Positions 1 through 5,673 of a stretch of DNA of 8,529 nucleotides are shown in pieces; position 1 is the stretch's first letter, and each line of letters begins with the position of its first letter. The DNA is from Peptoniphilus_E sp964345555 (lineage in GTDB: Bacteria > Bacillota > Clostridia > Tissierellales > Peptoniphilaceae). Made by a program: the position numbers and the translations under genes. Location: the NCBI GenBank assembly GCA_964345555.1, contig CAYFRD010000046.1, positions 1-8,529 of the forward strand, given 5' to 3'. Under the pieces are notes generated by a model that worked only from the letters and a program-made list of their open reading frames with translations, did no database searches and was not told the DNA's origin.

Positions 1-2
1 TT

Positions 3-77
3 ATATTTTACCTTAAGAGGAGGATTACTCATACACAAATTATTTCACAGTCTCTCTATGAATTTATAAATTCATAG
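3..77 (+). CDS. possible C-terminal end of a rightward gene entering from the left (partial)
   Basis: One frame is open from the left edge and ends at a TAG at 75-77, giving 24 residues that end in SQSLYEFINS. The tail is charged and polar and looks like a plausible protein end, and its stop codon lies inside the palindrome at 55-78, the same arrangement seen at the dinB stop. No domain can be recognised from so short a piece. Another plus frame also stays open to a TAA at 67-69, and a minus-strand ATG at 30-32 could start a gene running leftward, so the call is weak and needs the upstream sequence. Confidence 0.28.
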   Translation: MFYLKRRITHTQIISQSLYEFINS

Positions 78-78
78 A
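55..78. terminator. 24-bp perfect palindrome, possible terminator
   Basis: The arms tctatgaattta and taaattcataga are perfect reverse complements with no spacer. On the plus strand the hairpin is followed by an A/T-rich tract with several T runs, so it could end transcription of a gene entering from the left. On the minus strand it lies 25 bases past the HAD phosphatase stop codon but has no T run after it. The stem is very AU-rich, so an operator or simple chance palindrome in AT-rich DNA remains possible. Confidence 0.45.
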
Positions 79-102
79 TTATTTTAATATTTTATTAAAT
101 TG

Positions 103-717
103 TCATTTCCAATTTAAATTTATATATTCCGAATCTTTTATATTTGAGTTTATCAAAAATCTATTTTTTACCATTGAAAGCATAGGTTTATCATCTTTAT
201 AGGAGTCTGAAAATGCTACGGAGTTTTCGTAGTCTATTTCAATTTCTTTTTGTGCAAGGTGTTCTTTTATAATTCTGACTTTTTCGTGTGACTTGTTGTT
301 TTTGTGCAGAACATTGCAATTTTCATCAAGCTCTGTGCCTATTATGATATCGAAATCCAAATATTCATAAAAATATTTCAGATAATTTATAGGAGAAGCG
401 GATACAAGCATTTTATAATCGGCGGACAAAGAGTTTAAGTGTTTAATTCCGTCGCTCAGCATATGATTTTCATATACATACTTAGCAAAGTTTTTAAGAT
501 CATCTTCGGAGAGATACTTAATAACTTGGCATATGTTGGATTTGAAAATTTTAAAATCTGACTTGAGCAAGTATCCCATAGAGCCTATAAAAAGTTTTTT
601 ATAGTAAAACCATTTGCTGACTTTTTTATTTTTGATGGCATAACGCCAGATGAGTATTATGCTGTCCGTGTCCGTCAGTGTTTTATCGAAATCGAACAAG
701 GCTATCGTTTTTTTCAT
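103..717 (-). CDS. HAD-IB family phosphatase (SerB-like)
   Basis: A 204-residue cytoplasmic protein of the haloacid dehalogenase superfamily, subfamily IB, the group that contains phosphoserine phosphatase. Motif I is DFDKT with the nucleophile D9 and general acid D11. Motif II is the serine in VSAS (S106 or S108), the motif III lysine is probably K146, and motif IV is FSDSYKDD (D171 plus D175/D176). The region between motifs I and II is a helical cap with many basic and aromatic residues. Length fits the small uncharacterised IB hydrolases of about 200 residues. These enzymes hydrolyse phosphomonoesters through an aspartyl-phosphate. The substrate cannot be told from sequence, and phosphoserine should not be assumed because no serine pathway genes are nearby. 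The start is supported by GAGGTGA just upstream. The gene is divergent from dinB. Confidence 0.88.
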   Translation of the reverse strand: MKKTIALFDFDKTLTDTDSIILIWRYAIKNKKVSKWFYYKKLFIGSMGYLLKSDFKIFKSNICQVIKYLSEDDLKNFAKYVYENHMLSDGIKHLNSLSADYKMLVSASPINYLKYFYEYLDFDIIIGTELDENCNVLHKNNKSHEKVRIIKEHLAQKEIEIDYENSVAFSDSYKDDKPMLSMVKNRFLINSNIKDSEYINLNWK

Positions 718-733
718 ATGTCACCTCATAAAT

Positions 734-742
734 ATTATAGCA
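734..742 (-). promoter_or_regulatory. candidate extended -10 promoter for the HAD phosphatase
   Basis: The minus strand reads TGCTATAAT, a consensus extended -10. No good -35 is visible at the usual distance. The predicted start site is almost on the ribosome binding site, so the leader would be only about 10 bases; this lowers confidence. Confidence 0.35.
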
Positions 743-756
743 AATTATAATTTTAT

Positions 757-784
757 TTGATATAAATTAAAGTTTTGATACTAT
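757..784 (+). promoter_or_regulatory. candidate dinB promoter
   Basis: TTGATA (757-762) is followed after 16 bases by an extended -10, TGATACTAT (776-784). The start site would be near 791, at the edge of the ribosome binding site, giving a very short leader. I see no GAAC-N4-GTTC type LexA box here, so the sequence shows no sign of SOS control by that motif. Confidence 0.35.
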
Positions 785-801
785 TATAGTAGGTGAAATT
801 T

Positions 802-1863
802 ATGAAAAATAATATAATTCACATTGATATAGATGCTTTTTTTGCACAGGTTGAGGAGTTGGATAATCCTTCTTTAAATGGCAAAGCTGTGGCTGTAGGA
901 GGACTCAGCAGTAGAGGGATAGTTACAACTGCTAATTACGAGGCTAGAAAATACGGGGTTCACTCTGCAATGCCCATCTTCATGGCAAAAAATCTCTGCC
1001 CCCATTTGATAATGGTAAGGTCAGACATGGCAAAGTACAAGGCAAAGTCACAAGAAGTTTTCAGTATAATAGACAGGTTTTCAAAGATAGTGGAGAGAGT
1101 ATCCATTGATGAATGTTATGTGGATATTTCGCATTTAAATAATCCTGTTGATGCGGTGTTTGACTTGAAAAGGAAAATACGTGAGCAGGCAGGTCTTACA
1201 GTGAGCGTGGGAATGTCATACAATAAATTTTTGGCTAAAATAGCCAGCGATTGGAACAAGCCCGACGGTTTTATGATAATTGCACGTGATGATATGCCTG
1301 ATATATTGTATAAATTGGACATCAAAAAAGTTCACGGCTTAGGATCCATATCTCAAAACAAATTGAGAAATATAGGAGTAAATACCATAGAAGATCTCAT
1401 GGGATTAAGCGAAGAATTTTTAAAGGATATGTTCGGAAAATCCGGAACGGAAATATACGAGAGAATCAGGGGTTGTGACAATAGAATTGTAAAACCCGAC
1501 AGAAAGAGAAAGAGTCTGGGGGTCGAAAAGACTTTTTTAGATACCAATGACAGAAAACTGTTGCTTGAATATTTGGAAAGCTATTCAAAAAGATTGTATG
1601 AAGATTTGAAAAAATCCAATCTTGGATTTAGAACTTTAGGTATTAAATTTAAAAATTCAGATTTTAAAGTCAATACTCACTCTAAGACTTTTACTTATAC
1701 TATAAAGGACTATGATGAAATATTCGCATTGTCCAACTCCATGTTTGATGAATACTATGACAACAAAAAATTGCGTCTTATGGGAATAACCGCCTCTAAT
1801 TTAGTAGACTTGGACGTCTTGCAATTATCCTTTGAAGACTTGCTAAAATATAAAAATCCGTAA
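802..1863 (+). CDS. dinB: DNA polymerase IV (Y-family translesion polymerase)
   Basis: A 353-residue Y-family polymerase that copies damaged DNA with low fidelity and no proofreading. The palm begins with HIDIDAFFAQVE, carrying metal ligand D9, and the second catalytic motif is SIDE with D103 and E104. YEARKYGV in the fingers and VSVGMSYNKFLAKIASDWNKP are typical. A helix-hairpin-helix (HGLGSISQNKLRNIG, about 178-192) precedes the little-finger domain with GVEKTF. The length equals that of E. coli DinB (351). Near the C terminus, LQLSFEDL is probably the sliding-clamp binding motif, although it lacks the usual QLxLF spacing. A GTG at 793 is in frame, but AGGTG at 791-795 is the ribosome binding site of the ATG at 802 (6-base spacing), so the start is placed at 802. 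The stop lies inside a terminator hairpin shared with convergent apt. Confidence 0.96.
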   Translation: MKNNIIHIDIDAFFAQVEELDNPSLNGKAVAVGGLSSRGIVTTANYEARKYGVHSAMPIFMAKNLCPHLIMVRSDMAKYKAKSQEVFSIIDRFSKIVERVSIDECYVDISHLNNPVDAVFDLKRKIREQAGLTVSVGMSYNKFLAKIASDWNKPDGFMIIARDDMPDILYKLDIKKVHGLGSISQNKLRNIGVNTIEDLMGLSEEFLKDMFGKSGTEIYERIRGCDNRIVKPDRKRKSLGVEKTFLDTNDRKLLLEYLESYSKRLYEDLKKSNLGFRTLGIKFKNSDFKVNTHSKTFTYTIKDYDEIFALSNSMFDEYYDNKKLRLMGITASNLVDLDVLQLSFEDLLKYKNP

Positions 1864-1892
1864 ACTAATTAAAAATTAATTTGCGGATTTTT
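1852..1892. terminator. bidirectional intrinsic terminator overlapping the dinB stop
   Basis: The arms aaaaatccg (1852-1860) and cggattttt (1884-1892) pair perfectly. Inside them four more pairs, one C/A mismatch and five pairs close a three-A loop at 1871-1873. T runs follow on both strands, so it can stop dinB from the left and the zinc-ribbon/apt unit from the right. The left arm is the last three codons of dinB and the stop codon is within the stem. Confidence 0.85.
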
Positions 1893-1935
1893 GCTGTAAA
1901 ATAACAATACTACCTAATGTCGGGTATAATTTGAA

Positions 1936-2445
1936 TCAGTATTTAATTATTGATTTAATATCGTAACCCTTCAGCTTTTCACGGCCTTTTAAGTCTTCGA
2001 GTTCAATTAAAAAATCGAGGCCTACTACTTTGCCGCCCAGGCTTTCCACCATCTCAATTGCCATTTTTGAAGTGCCTCCTGTAGCCAACAGATCGTCGAC
2101 TATTAGAACTTTTTGTCCCTTTGCAATGGCATCAGTGTGCATTTCTATGGAGTCCGTTCCATATTCAAGTGCATAGTCGGCCGAAATTTTTTCGTGGGGC
2201 AGTTTACCTTTTTTTCTTATAGGTACAAAACCACACCCAAGAGCATAGGCTATAGGAGCGCCGATTATAAATCCTCTGGCTTCGATGCCCACTACTATAT
2301 CTATCTCATCGTCTCTTAACGCCACCATCTGGTCGATGGCATCTTTGAAGCTGTTTGCATCCTTCAGCAATGTAGTTATATCTCTAAATATTATTCCGTC
2401 CACGGGATAGTCATAAATATCCCTTATCTTGTTAACTAAATCCAT
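1936..2445 (-). CDS. apt: adenine phosphoribosyltransferase
   Basis: A 169-residue cytoplasmic purine salvage enzyme that makes AMP and pyrophosphate from adenine and PRPP. The type I phosphoribosyltransferase PRPP loop is complete: VLIVDDLLATGGT at 113-125. The N-terminal DGIIFRDITTLL (16-27) and GIEARGFIIGAPIA (53-66) are characteristic of Apt rather than Hpt or Xpt, and KGKLP follows at 79-83. The length matches short bacterial Apt proteins. The usual PxPGI near residue 14 is here YPVDGI, a minor variation. AAGGGGG precedes the ATG by about 4 bases. It is the second gene of a minus-strand unit, 34 bases after the zinc-ribbon gene, and I see no separate strong promoter between them. Confidence 0.95.
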   Translation of the reverse strand: MDLVNKIRDIYDYPVDGIIFRDITTLLKDANSFKDAIDQMVALRDDEIDIVVGIEARGFIIGAPIAYALGCGFVPIRKKGKLPHEKISADYALEYGTDSIEMHTDAIAKGQKVLIVDDLLATGGTSKMAIEMVESLGGKVVGLDFLIELEDLKGREKLKGYDIKSIIKY

Positions 2446-2479
2446 AAGTCCCCCTTAAATAATATTATAAATTATATTT

Positions 2480-2887
2480 TTATGTTCTGGATTGAAATTC
2501 TTTTTTACACTTAACACAAATAACCTTGATCTTGCCCATATTCCTGGGAACTCTCAGTTCTTGACCGCAGTTAGGACATTTTATATACTTGTTCTCTTTG
2601 TCGGTGGCATTATTTTTCAACCTTGTAAAGACGGCTCTCACAGGAGCAGTAACTTCCAAAAATTTTTGATTTTCACTGTATCTTTTGTTTATATTTCTAG
2701 AAAAGGTTCTTAGATACAATATGAAAATAAAAATATAACTGACAAACCTCGCTTCGTCAGGAATCAGCTTAAAAGCGATAGCCAAGGATATTATTATAGA
2801 AAGTATAAGAGCAAATTTATTCAAAGCGTCCAAGCCGTAATGTGTTCCATATCTCCCATACATAAATTTAAAAAATCTTTCTTTCAT
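2480..2887 (-). CDS. two-TM zinc-ribbon membrane protein, uncharacterised
   Basis: A 135-residue protein with an N-terminal FMYGRYG motif (8-14), two predicted membrane helices (about 24-42 and 47-60), a basic linker, and a C-terminal zinc ribbon with paired CPNC (104-107) and CVKC (124-127). Proteins with this order (FMYGRYG, two helices, SRNxxKR, then CPxC...LRVPR...CxxC) occur widely in Clostridia as conserved proteins of unknown function; this is from memory, not a search. The ribbon is probably cytoplasmic, as the flanking segments are basic. Zn binding is inferred from the four cysteines. AGAGGTG supports the start. It heads a unit with apt, but a functional link to adenine salvage is not established. 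Confidence 0.8.
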   Translation of the reverse strand: MKERFFKFMYGRYGTHYGLDALNKFALILSIIISLAIAFKLIPDEARFVSYIFIFILYLRTFSRNINKRYSENQKFLEVTAPVRAVFTRLKNNATDKENKYIKCPNCGQELRVPRNMGKIKVICVKCKKEFQSRT

Positions 2888-2903
2888 ACAACACCTCTAT
2901 TGC

Positions 2904-2912
2904 ATTATAACA
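2904..2912 (-). promoter_or_regulatory. candidate extended -10 promoter for the zinc-ribbon/apt unit
   Basis: The minus strand reads TGTTATAAT, a consensus extended -10, with only a T-rich tract where the -35 would be. The predicted start near 2897 lies just ahead of the AGAGGTG ribosome binding site, as in the HAD and dinB leaders. Confidence 0.4.
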
Positions 2913-2935
2913 TTTAAACGCATATAAAAAAATAG

Positions 2936-2964
2936 TTGTAACAATTGTAAAAAGAATGTATAAT
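2936..2964 (+). promoter_or_regulatory. candidate upstream promoter (P1) for tRNA-Leu
   Basis: TTGTAA (2936-2941), a 17-base spacer and a perfect TATAAT (2959-2964). Nothing but the tRNA gene lies downstream on this strand, so it would be a second promoter about 78 bases before the mature tRNA 5' end. Confidence 0.42.
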
Positions 2965-3002
2965 AATTCGTGGATTCAATTGCAAATTTATTTTAAAAAG
3001 TG

Positions 3003-3031
3003 TTGACAAAATATTTATATTATTATACAAT
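3003..3031 (+). promoter_or_regulatory. tRNA-Leu promoter (P2)
   Basis: A perfect TTGACA (3003-3008), a 17-base spacer and TACAAT (3026-3031). Transcription would start near 3038, about 11 bases before the mature tRNA, which fits a strong stable-RNA promoter. Confidence 0.75.
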
Positions 3032-3048
3032 TTCTATGTTAACTGTTT

Positions 3049-3132
3049 GCGGGAATGGCGGAATTGGCAGACGCGCTAGACTTAGGATCTAGTTCCAATG
3101 GAGTGGGGGTTCAAGTCCTCTTTCCCGCACCA
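3049..3132 (+). tRNA. tRNA-Leu (anticodon UAG)
   Basis: A complete class II tRNA. The acceptor stem GCGGGAA (3049-3055) pairs with TTCCCGC (3122-3128), followed by discriminator A and an encoded CCA. The anticodon stem CTAGA/TCTAG encloses the loop CTTAGGA with anticodon TAG at 3083-3085, which reads CUA and, by wobble, other CUN leucine codons. The D arm has the usual TGGC...GG pattern, a long variable arm is present as expected for leucine, and the T loop is TTCAAGT. It is transcribed alone: promoters lie upstream and a terminator directly behind. Confidence 0.97.
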
Positions 3133-3140
3133 TTTTAATA

Positions 3141-3167
3141 AACACCCTTTGAGGGTGTTATTTTTTT
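3141..3167 (+). terminator. intrinsic terminator of tRNA-Leu
   Basis: aacaccct (3141-3148) and agggtgtt (3152-3159) form an 8-bp perfect stem with a three-base loop, followed by A and a run of seven T. It begins 9 bases after the tRNA. Read on the minus strand it could also help end the convergent EamA gene, though its T tract on that side is short. Confidence 0.9.
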
Positions 3168-3187
3168 ATTTATTTTACAATTTTTTC

Positions 3188-3607
3188 TCAATTTCTCATC
3201 ATTATTACTCCGATTGTACAAAGTATTACCCCTATTAACTTTATTATGCTTAAATTTTCTCCGTATAAAAAATGTCCTACAATTATAAGAGAGACTGTAA
3301 GGGCTATGCTGACCACCACGTACCCGTTGTTAATATTCCAGCCAGATTTATAAAGATACATATAACCGACTTCAATCCCCACTATAAATATGCCCATTAC
3401 AAAGGAAGTCCAATTTAAATTTTTGTATTCATTAAGCAAATTTGATTGTGGATTAAGCACAAAAAATAAAACGGCAGATACCACCATGCCAATTGCATAT
3501 GCTACCGTGAGAGCAGCGAAAGGATTTAATTTTTCGGGCATGGATTTAGCACATATATGATAAATTAAATTAGATATAACTATTAAAATTACAGGCCAAT
3601 AATTCAT
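3188..3607 (-). CDS. single-domain EamA/DMT-superfamily membrane transporter
   Basis: A 139-residue very hydrophobic protein with five likely membrane helices (about 4-20, 31-51, 67-87, 95-114 and 119-137). The C-terminal pattern, helix then YGENLSIIKLIGVILCTIGV, is typical of the drug/metabolite transporter superfamily, in which E-x-L-S followed by a G-rich last helix closes each EamA repeat. The length is that of one EamA repeat, half a normal ten-helix exporter, so it probably works as a homodimer, like small multidrug resistance proteins. Substrate is unknown. The start is supported by AGAGGTGT upstream. It stands alone, convergent with the tRNA. The classical SMR signature, with glutamate in the first helix, is not present. 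Confidence 0.8.
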   Translation of the reverse strand: MNYWPVILIVISNLIYHICAKSMPEKLNPFAALTVAYAIGMVVSAVLFFVLNPQSNLLNEYKNLNWTSFVMGIFIVGIEVGYMYLYKSGWNINNGYVVVSIALTVSLIIVGHFLYGENLSIIKLIGVILCTIGVIMMRN

Positions 3608-3694
3608 TTTACACCTCTGATTATTTAATGATTTAACATATTAATATAACTTATATCATACAAAAAAACCTTTTTCAAATTTAAGATTATAGAT

Positions 3695-3727
3695 AAATAC
3701 AATATAGCACAACATATTGTATTTTTT
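3695..3727 (+). terminator. orphan terminator-like hairpin
   Basis: aaatacaatat (3695-3705) and atattgtattt (3714-3724) form an 11-bp perfect stem with an 8-base loop, and the T run continues to 3727. This is terminator geometry on the plus strand, yet no plus-strand gene precedes it; the tRNA already has its own terminator. It may instead be an operator or the end of a short untranslated RNA. The stem is almost entirely A/T. Confidence 0.4.
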
Positions 3728-3772
3728 ATTAAAAAATAACACTAGATGCACAATGTGTTTACATTATACAGG

Positions 3773-3778
3773 TATAAT
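3773..3778 (+). promoter_or_regulatory. candidate -10 box ahead of the small ORF
   Basis: A perfect TATAAT about 37 bases before the GGAGG at 3815-3819. No matching -35 lies at 16-18 bases, so this rests on the -10 and its position only. Confidence 0.3.
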
Positions 3779-3824
3779 TTTCTTAAGTTAATATAAAACA
3801 CCTATTTATAACTTGGAGGATATG

Positions 3825-4078
3825 ATGGTATTAGAGATAAGATATTTAAAAACTTAGAGCGACCATGGTTAATCAAGAGAGTAGATGGAGAGTATTCACA
3901 GCATTCGCACATGAGAAAAAAGAGGGATGTGGAAGAGGTGAAACACTTGATTGAGATTAGAAAATATCCCAACAACAAGGATCAAAGGATTGCAATGCAA
4001 AGACTTTTGACAGATGATGAATTCAGAAATTTAAATAAAAAACAAAAATATATAAATATCAATAAAGGAATCAGATAA
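3825..4078 (+). pseudogene. small conserved-looking ORF, frameshifted after its start (pseudogene or recoded)
   Basis: GGAGG (3815-3819) is followed 5 bases later by ATG (3825; also 3822), but that frame stops at TAG 3855-3857 after 10-11 codons. The -1 frame is open from 3812 to TAA 4076-4078 and reads as a real protein: KNLERPWLIKRVDGEYSQHS, then a helical charged stretch with HLIEIRKYP and RIAMQRLLTDDEF, and a basic tail. That frame has no ATG, GTG or TTG until ATG 3911, which has no ribosome binding site. The heptamer T TTA AAA (3845-3851) lies in register in the overlap and would allow a -1 shift yielding 85 residues. The alternatives are a one-base deletion in a dying gene, a sequencing error, or an ATT start at 3830. 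Its codons are AT-rich like its neighbours. I do not recognise the family; there is no signal peptide or membrane helix. Confidence 0.6.
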
Positions 4079-4089
4079 TTAAAAAAATA

Positions 4090-4132
4090 TTTAAAATCGG
4101 CACAAGGGAATGAACTTTATGCCGATTTTAAA
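4090..4132. terminator. hairpin after the small ORF, possible terminator
   Basis: tttaaaatcggca (4090-4102) and tgccgattttaaa (4120-4132) form a perfect 13-bp stem with a 17-base loop. It starts 11 bases after the small ORF's stop. T4 is inside the stem and no long T run follows, so termination would be modest; the symmetry would allow it to work in both directions. Confidence 0.5.
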
Positions 4133-4274
4133 ATGAATAAATTTATCTGCTGTATCATGACTATGTGCATTTTATAAAAAATCAATACTGAGCATAATTT
4201 AAGGTGTGGGATTTTGTCGATATATCTTTATTAAAATTTCAATATGTATTAAAATATTAATCGGTGAAGAAATT

Positions 4275-5642
4275 ATGAGTAAATTATTGAAGGCATCTGT
4301 GTTCCTTATAATATTGATAGTGCTTTCCATATATTTGGTGGGTTTTTATTATTTTGGATATCATTTTTTGCCAAATACTATAATAAATGACAAAAATTTC
4401 GGTTTTACGCAAAAAAAAGAACTTATAGAAAATTATAATGACTATTATGATAATTTTAATTTAAATGTGATTACACGAGATGGAGAGTTCAAAATATCTT
4501 CAAAAGACATCGATTACAAAGATGAATTGCTTGAAGAAAAGGGAATTATTCAAAACCCTTTTTACTGGTTTTTTTATATGTTAATCCCAAAAGAATATGA
4601 TTTAAAACGAGATGTTGATTATGACAAGGACAAATTAAATCAAATATTGACGAGCGAAGGTATTAATGGCGATGGTGTAAGAGCTCCACAGGATGCAAAG
4701 ATAGTTTTCGACAATGGAAATTACAGAATCGAAAAGGAAATTGAAGGCAATAAGCTGAATATTGCAAATCTCAAGATAGAAATTATGAACAAATTTAATT
4801 CCGGAGATGATAAACTGGATTTAGAAAATGCTAATCTGTACTACAAACCAAATATATTATCAGATGACCAAGGATTAAATGACAAGCTTCATCAGATAAA
4901 TAAAATAAATAATTTTGAGGTAATTTATGATTTTAAGGATAGACAGGAAGTTTTAAAAAATGAGGCTCTTGTTAATCTATATACTGAAAATGGAGATGGT
5001 CTGCTTGTCCCTGATATTGAAAAAGTTGAAGAATACGTAAAAACTCTATCGCAAAAATATGATACTTTCAGAACAGATAGAACATTTCATGCAACAGACA
5101 TCGGACCGGTGGTGGTAAAGGGCGGCATCTACGGTTGGAGCACCGACATAGCCAACACTGCAAAGGAACTTGTAAAGATTCTTGAACATACCACTTCTGT
5201 TACGGCGAAGCCAATATACAGACTTGAAGCCGTAGATAGATCTGCAAATGATTTGGGAAACTCCTATATAGAAATAGATCTGGGCAGGCAACACATGTGG
5301 CTCTATAAAGATGGAAATTTGGTCGTAGATTCCGATATAGTTTCAGGAAATCCCACTCAGGGCAACGCAACGCCCTTAGGAACCGGAAAAATATGGTCTA
5401 GAGAAACAGACAGGTATTTAACCGGCGATGGATGGAATTCTCACGTGAATTACTGGCTTCCATTTAACTGGTCCGGGTGTGGAATACATGATTCTTCGTG
5501 GAGAGCTGAATACGGCAAAAATATATACTTATCCAACGGTTCCCACGGCTGTGTGAATACACCCTCAGGAGTTATGAAGACTTTTTATGATAATACATTT
5601 CACGGAATGCCTGTGGTAGTCTATGATTCTTCACAGTTATAA
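4275..5642 (+). CDS. L,D-transpeptidase (YkuD domain), Ldt(fm)-like, membrane-anchored
   Basis: A 455-residue cell wall enzyme that makes 3-3 peptidoglycan cross-links by cleaving a tetrapeptide after its diamino acid with a cysteine nucleophile. Residues 7-29 form an uncleaved-looking N-terminal membrane anchor. The region about 35-310 resembles the putative peptidoglycan-binding repeats found in Enterococcus faecium Ldt(fm), ending in GPVVVKGGIYGWSTDI. The YkuD catalytic domain runs from about 329 to 451, with GIHDSSW carrying H405 and the active-site motif SHGCVN with H424 and C426. N replaces the R of the commoner SHGCVR motif. Length is close to Ldt(fm) (about 466). A GTG at 4206 is in frame but would put a non-signal extension before the anchor; GGTGA at 4263-4267 supports the ATG at 4275. 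Base composition is AT-rich in the N-terminal half and rises sharply from about 5100. Carbapenem sensitivity is expected of the family. Confidence 0.93.
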   Translation: MSKLLKASVFLIILIVLSIYLVGFYYFGYHFLPNTIINDKNFGFTQKKELIENYNDYYDNFNLNVITRDGEFKISSKDIDYKDELLEEKGIIQNPFYWFFYMLIPKEYDLKRDVDYDKDKLNQILTSEGINGDGVRAPQDAKIVFDNGNYRIEKEIEGNKLNIANLKIEIMNKFNSGDDKLDLENANLYYKPNILSDDQGLNDKLHQINKINNFEVIYDFKDRQEVLKNEALVNLYTENGDGLLVPDIEKVEEYVKTLSQKYDTFRTDRTFHATDIGPVVVKGGIYGWSTDIANTAKELVKILEHTTSVTAKPIYRLEAVDRSANDLGNSYIEIDLGRQHMWLYKDGNLVVDSDIVSGNPTQGNATPLGTGKIWSRETDRYLTGDGWNSHVNYWLPFNWSGCGIHDSSWRAEYGKNIYLSNGSHGCVNTPSGVMKTFYDNTFHGMPVVVYDSSQL

Positions 5643-5673
5643 ATTTAAATTTTAAAAATATATAAGATTGCTA

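Larger units (their letters stand above)
3608..4274. other. 667-base stretch without an intact conventional gene
   Basis: From left to right it holds the leader of the EamA gene, an AT-rich hairpin (3695-3727), a TATAAT (3773-3778), a good ribosome binding site with ATG, the frameshifted small ORF (3825-4078), a 13-bp hairpin (4090-4132) and the poorly defined promoter region of the L,D-transpeptidase gene. A weak CATAAT at 4193-4198 is the best -10 I can see for the latter, without a convincing -35. I see no other supported gene here on either strand. Confidence 0.7.

Noticed and set aside
1..32. Minus-strand ATG at 30-32 opening a frame (MSNPPLKVKY) that runs off the left edge
   Set aside because: No ribosome binding site at the proper distance, and only ten codons are visible. 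The rightward frame ending at 77 is at least equally plausible.
1116..1325. Open frame antisense to dinB (69 codons)
   Set aside because: It lies wholly inside the well-supported dinB gene, has no recognisable domain and is a shadow frame. The same holds for the antisense frame at 1353-1547.
2113..2319. Plus-strand open frame opposite apt
   Set aside because: Shadow of the conserved PRPP-binding and EARGF regions; no ribosome binding site or domain. The frame at 2492-2713 opposite the zinc-ribbon gene is rejected for the same reason.
3746..4170. Possible terminal inverted repeats (ATGCACA at 3746-3752, TGTGCAT at 4164-4170) bracketing the small ORF as a mobile element remnant
   Set aside because: Only 7 bases match, no target-site duplication is visible, and such matches are expected by chance over 400 bases.
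4206..4274. 23-residue N-terminal extension of the L,D-transpeptidase from GTG 4206
   Set aside because: No ribosome binding site fits it, and the ATG at 4275 has GGTGA at the right distance and starts directly before the membrane anchor.
5046..5294. Minus-strand open frame (82 codons) inside the L,D-transpeptidase gene
   Set aside because: Cysteine-rich appearance drew attention, but it mirrors the GC-rich conserved region of the transpeptidase and has no start context.
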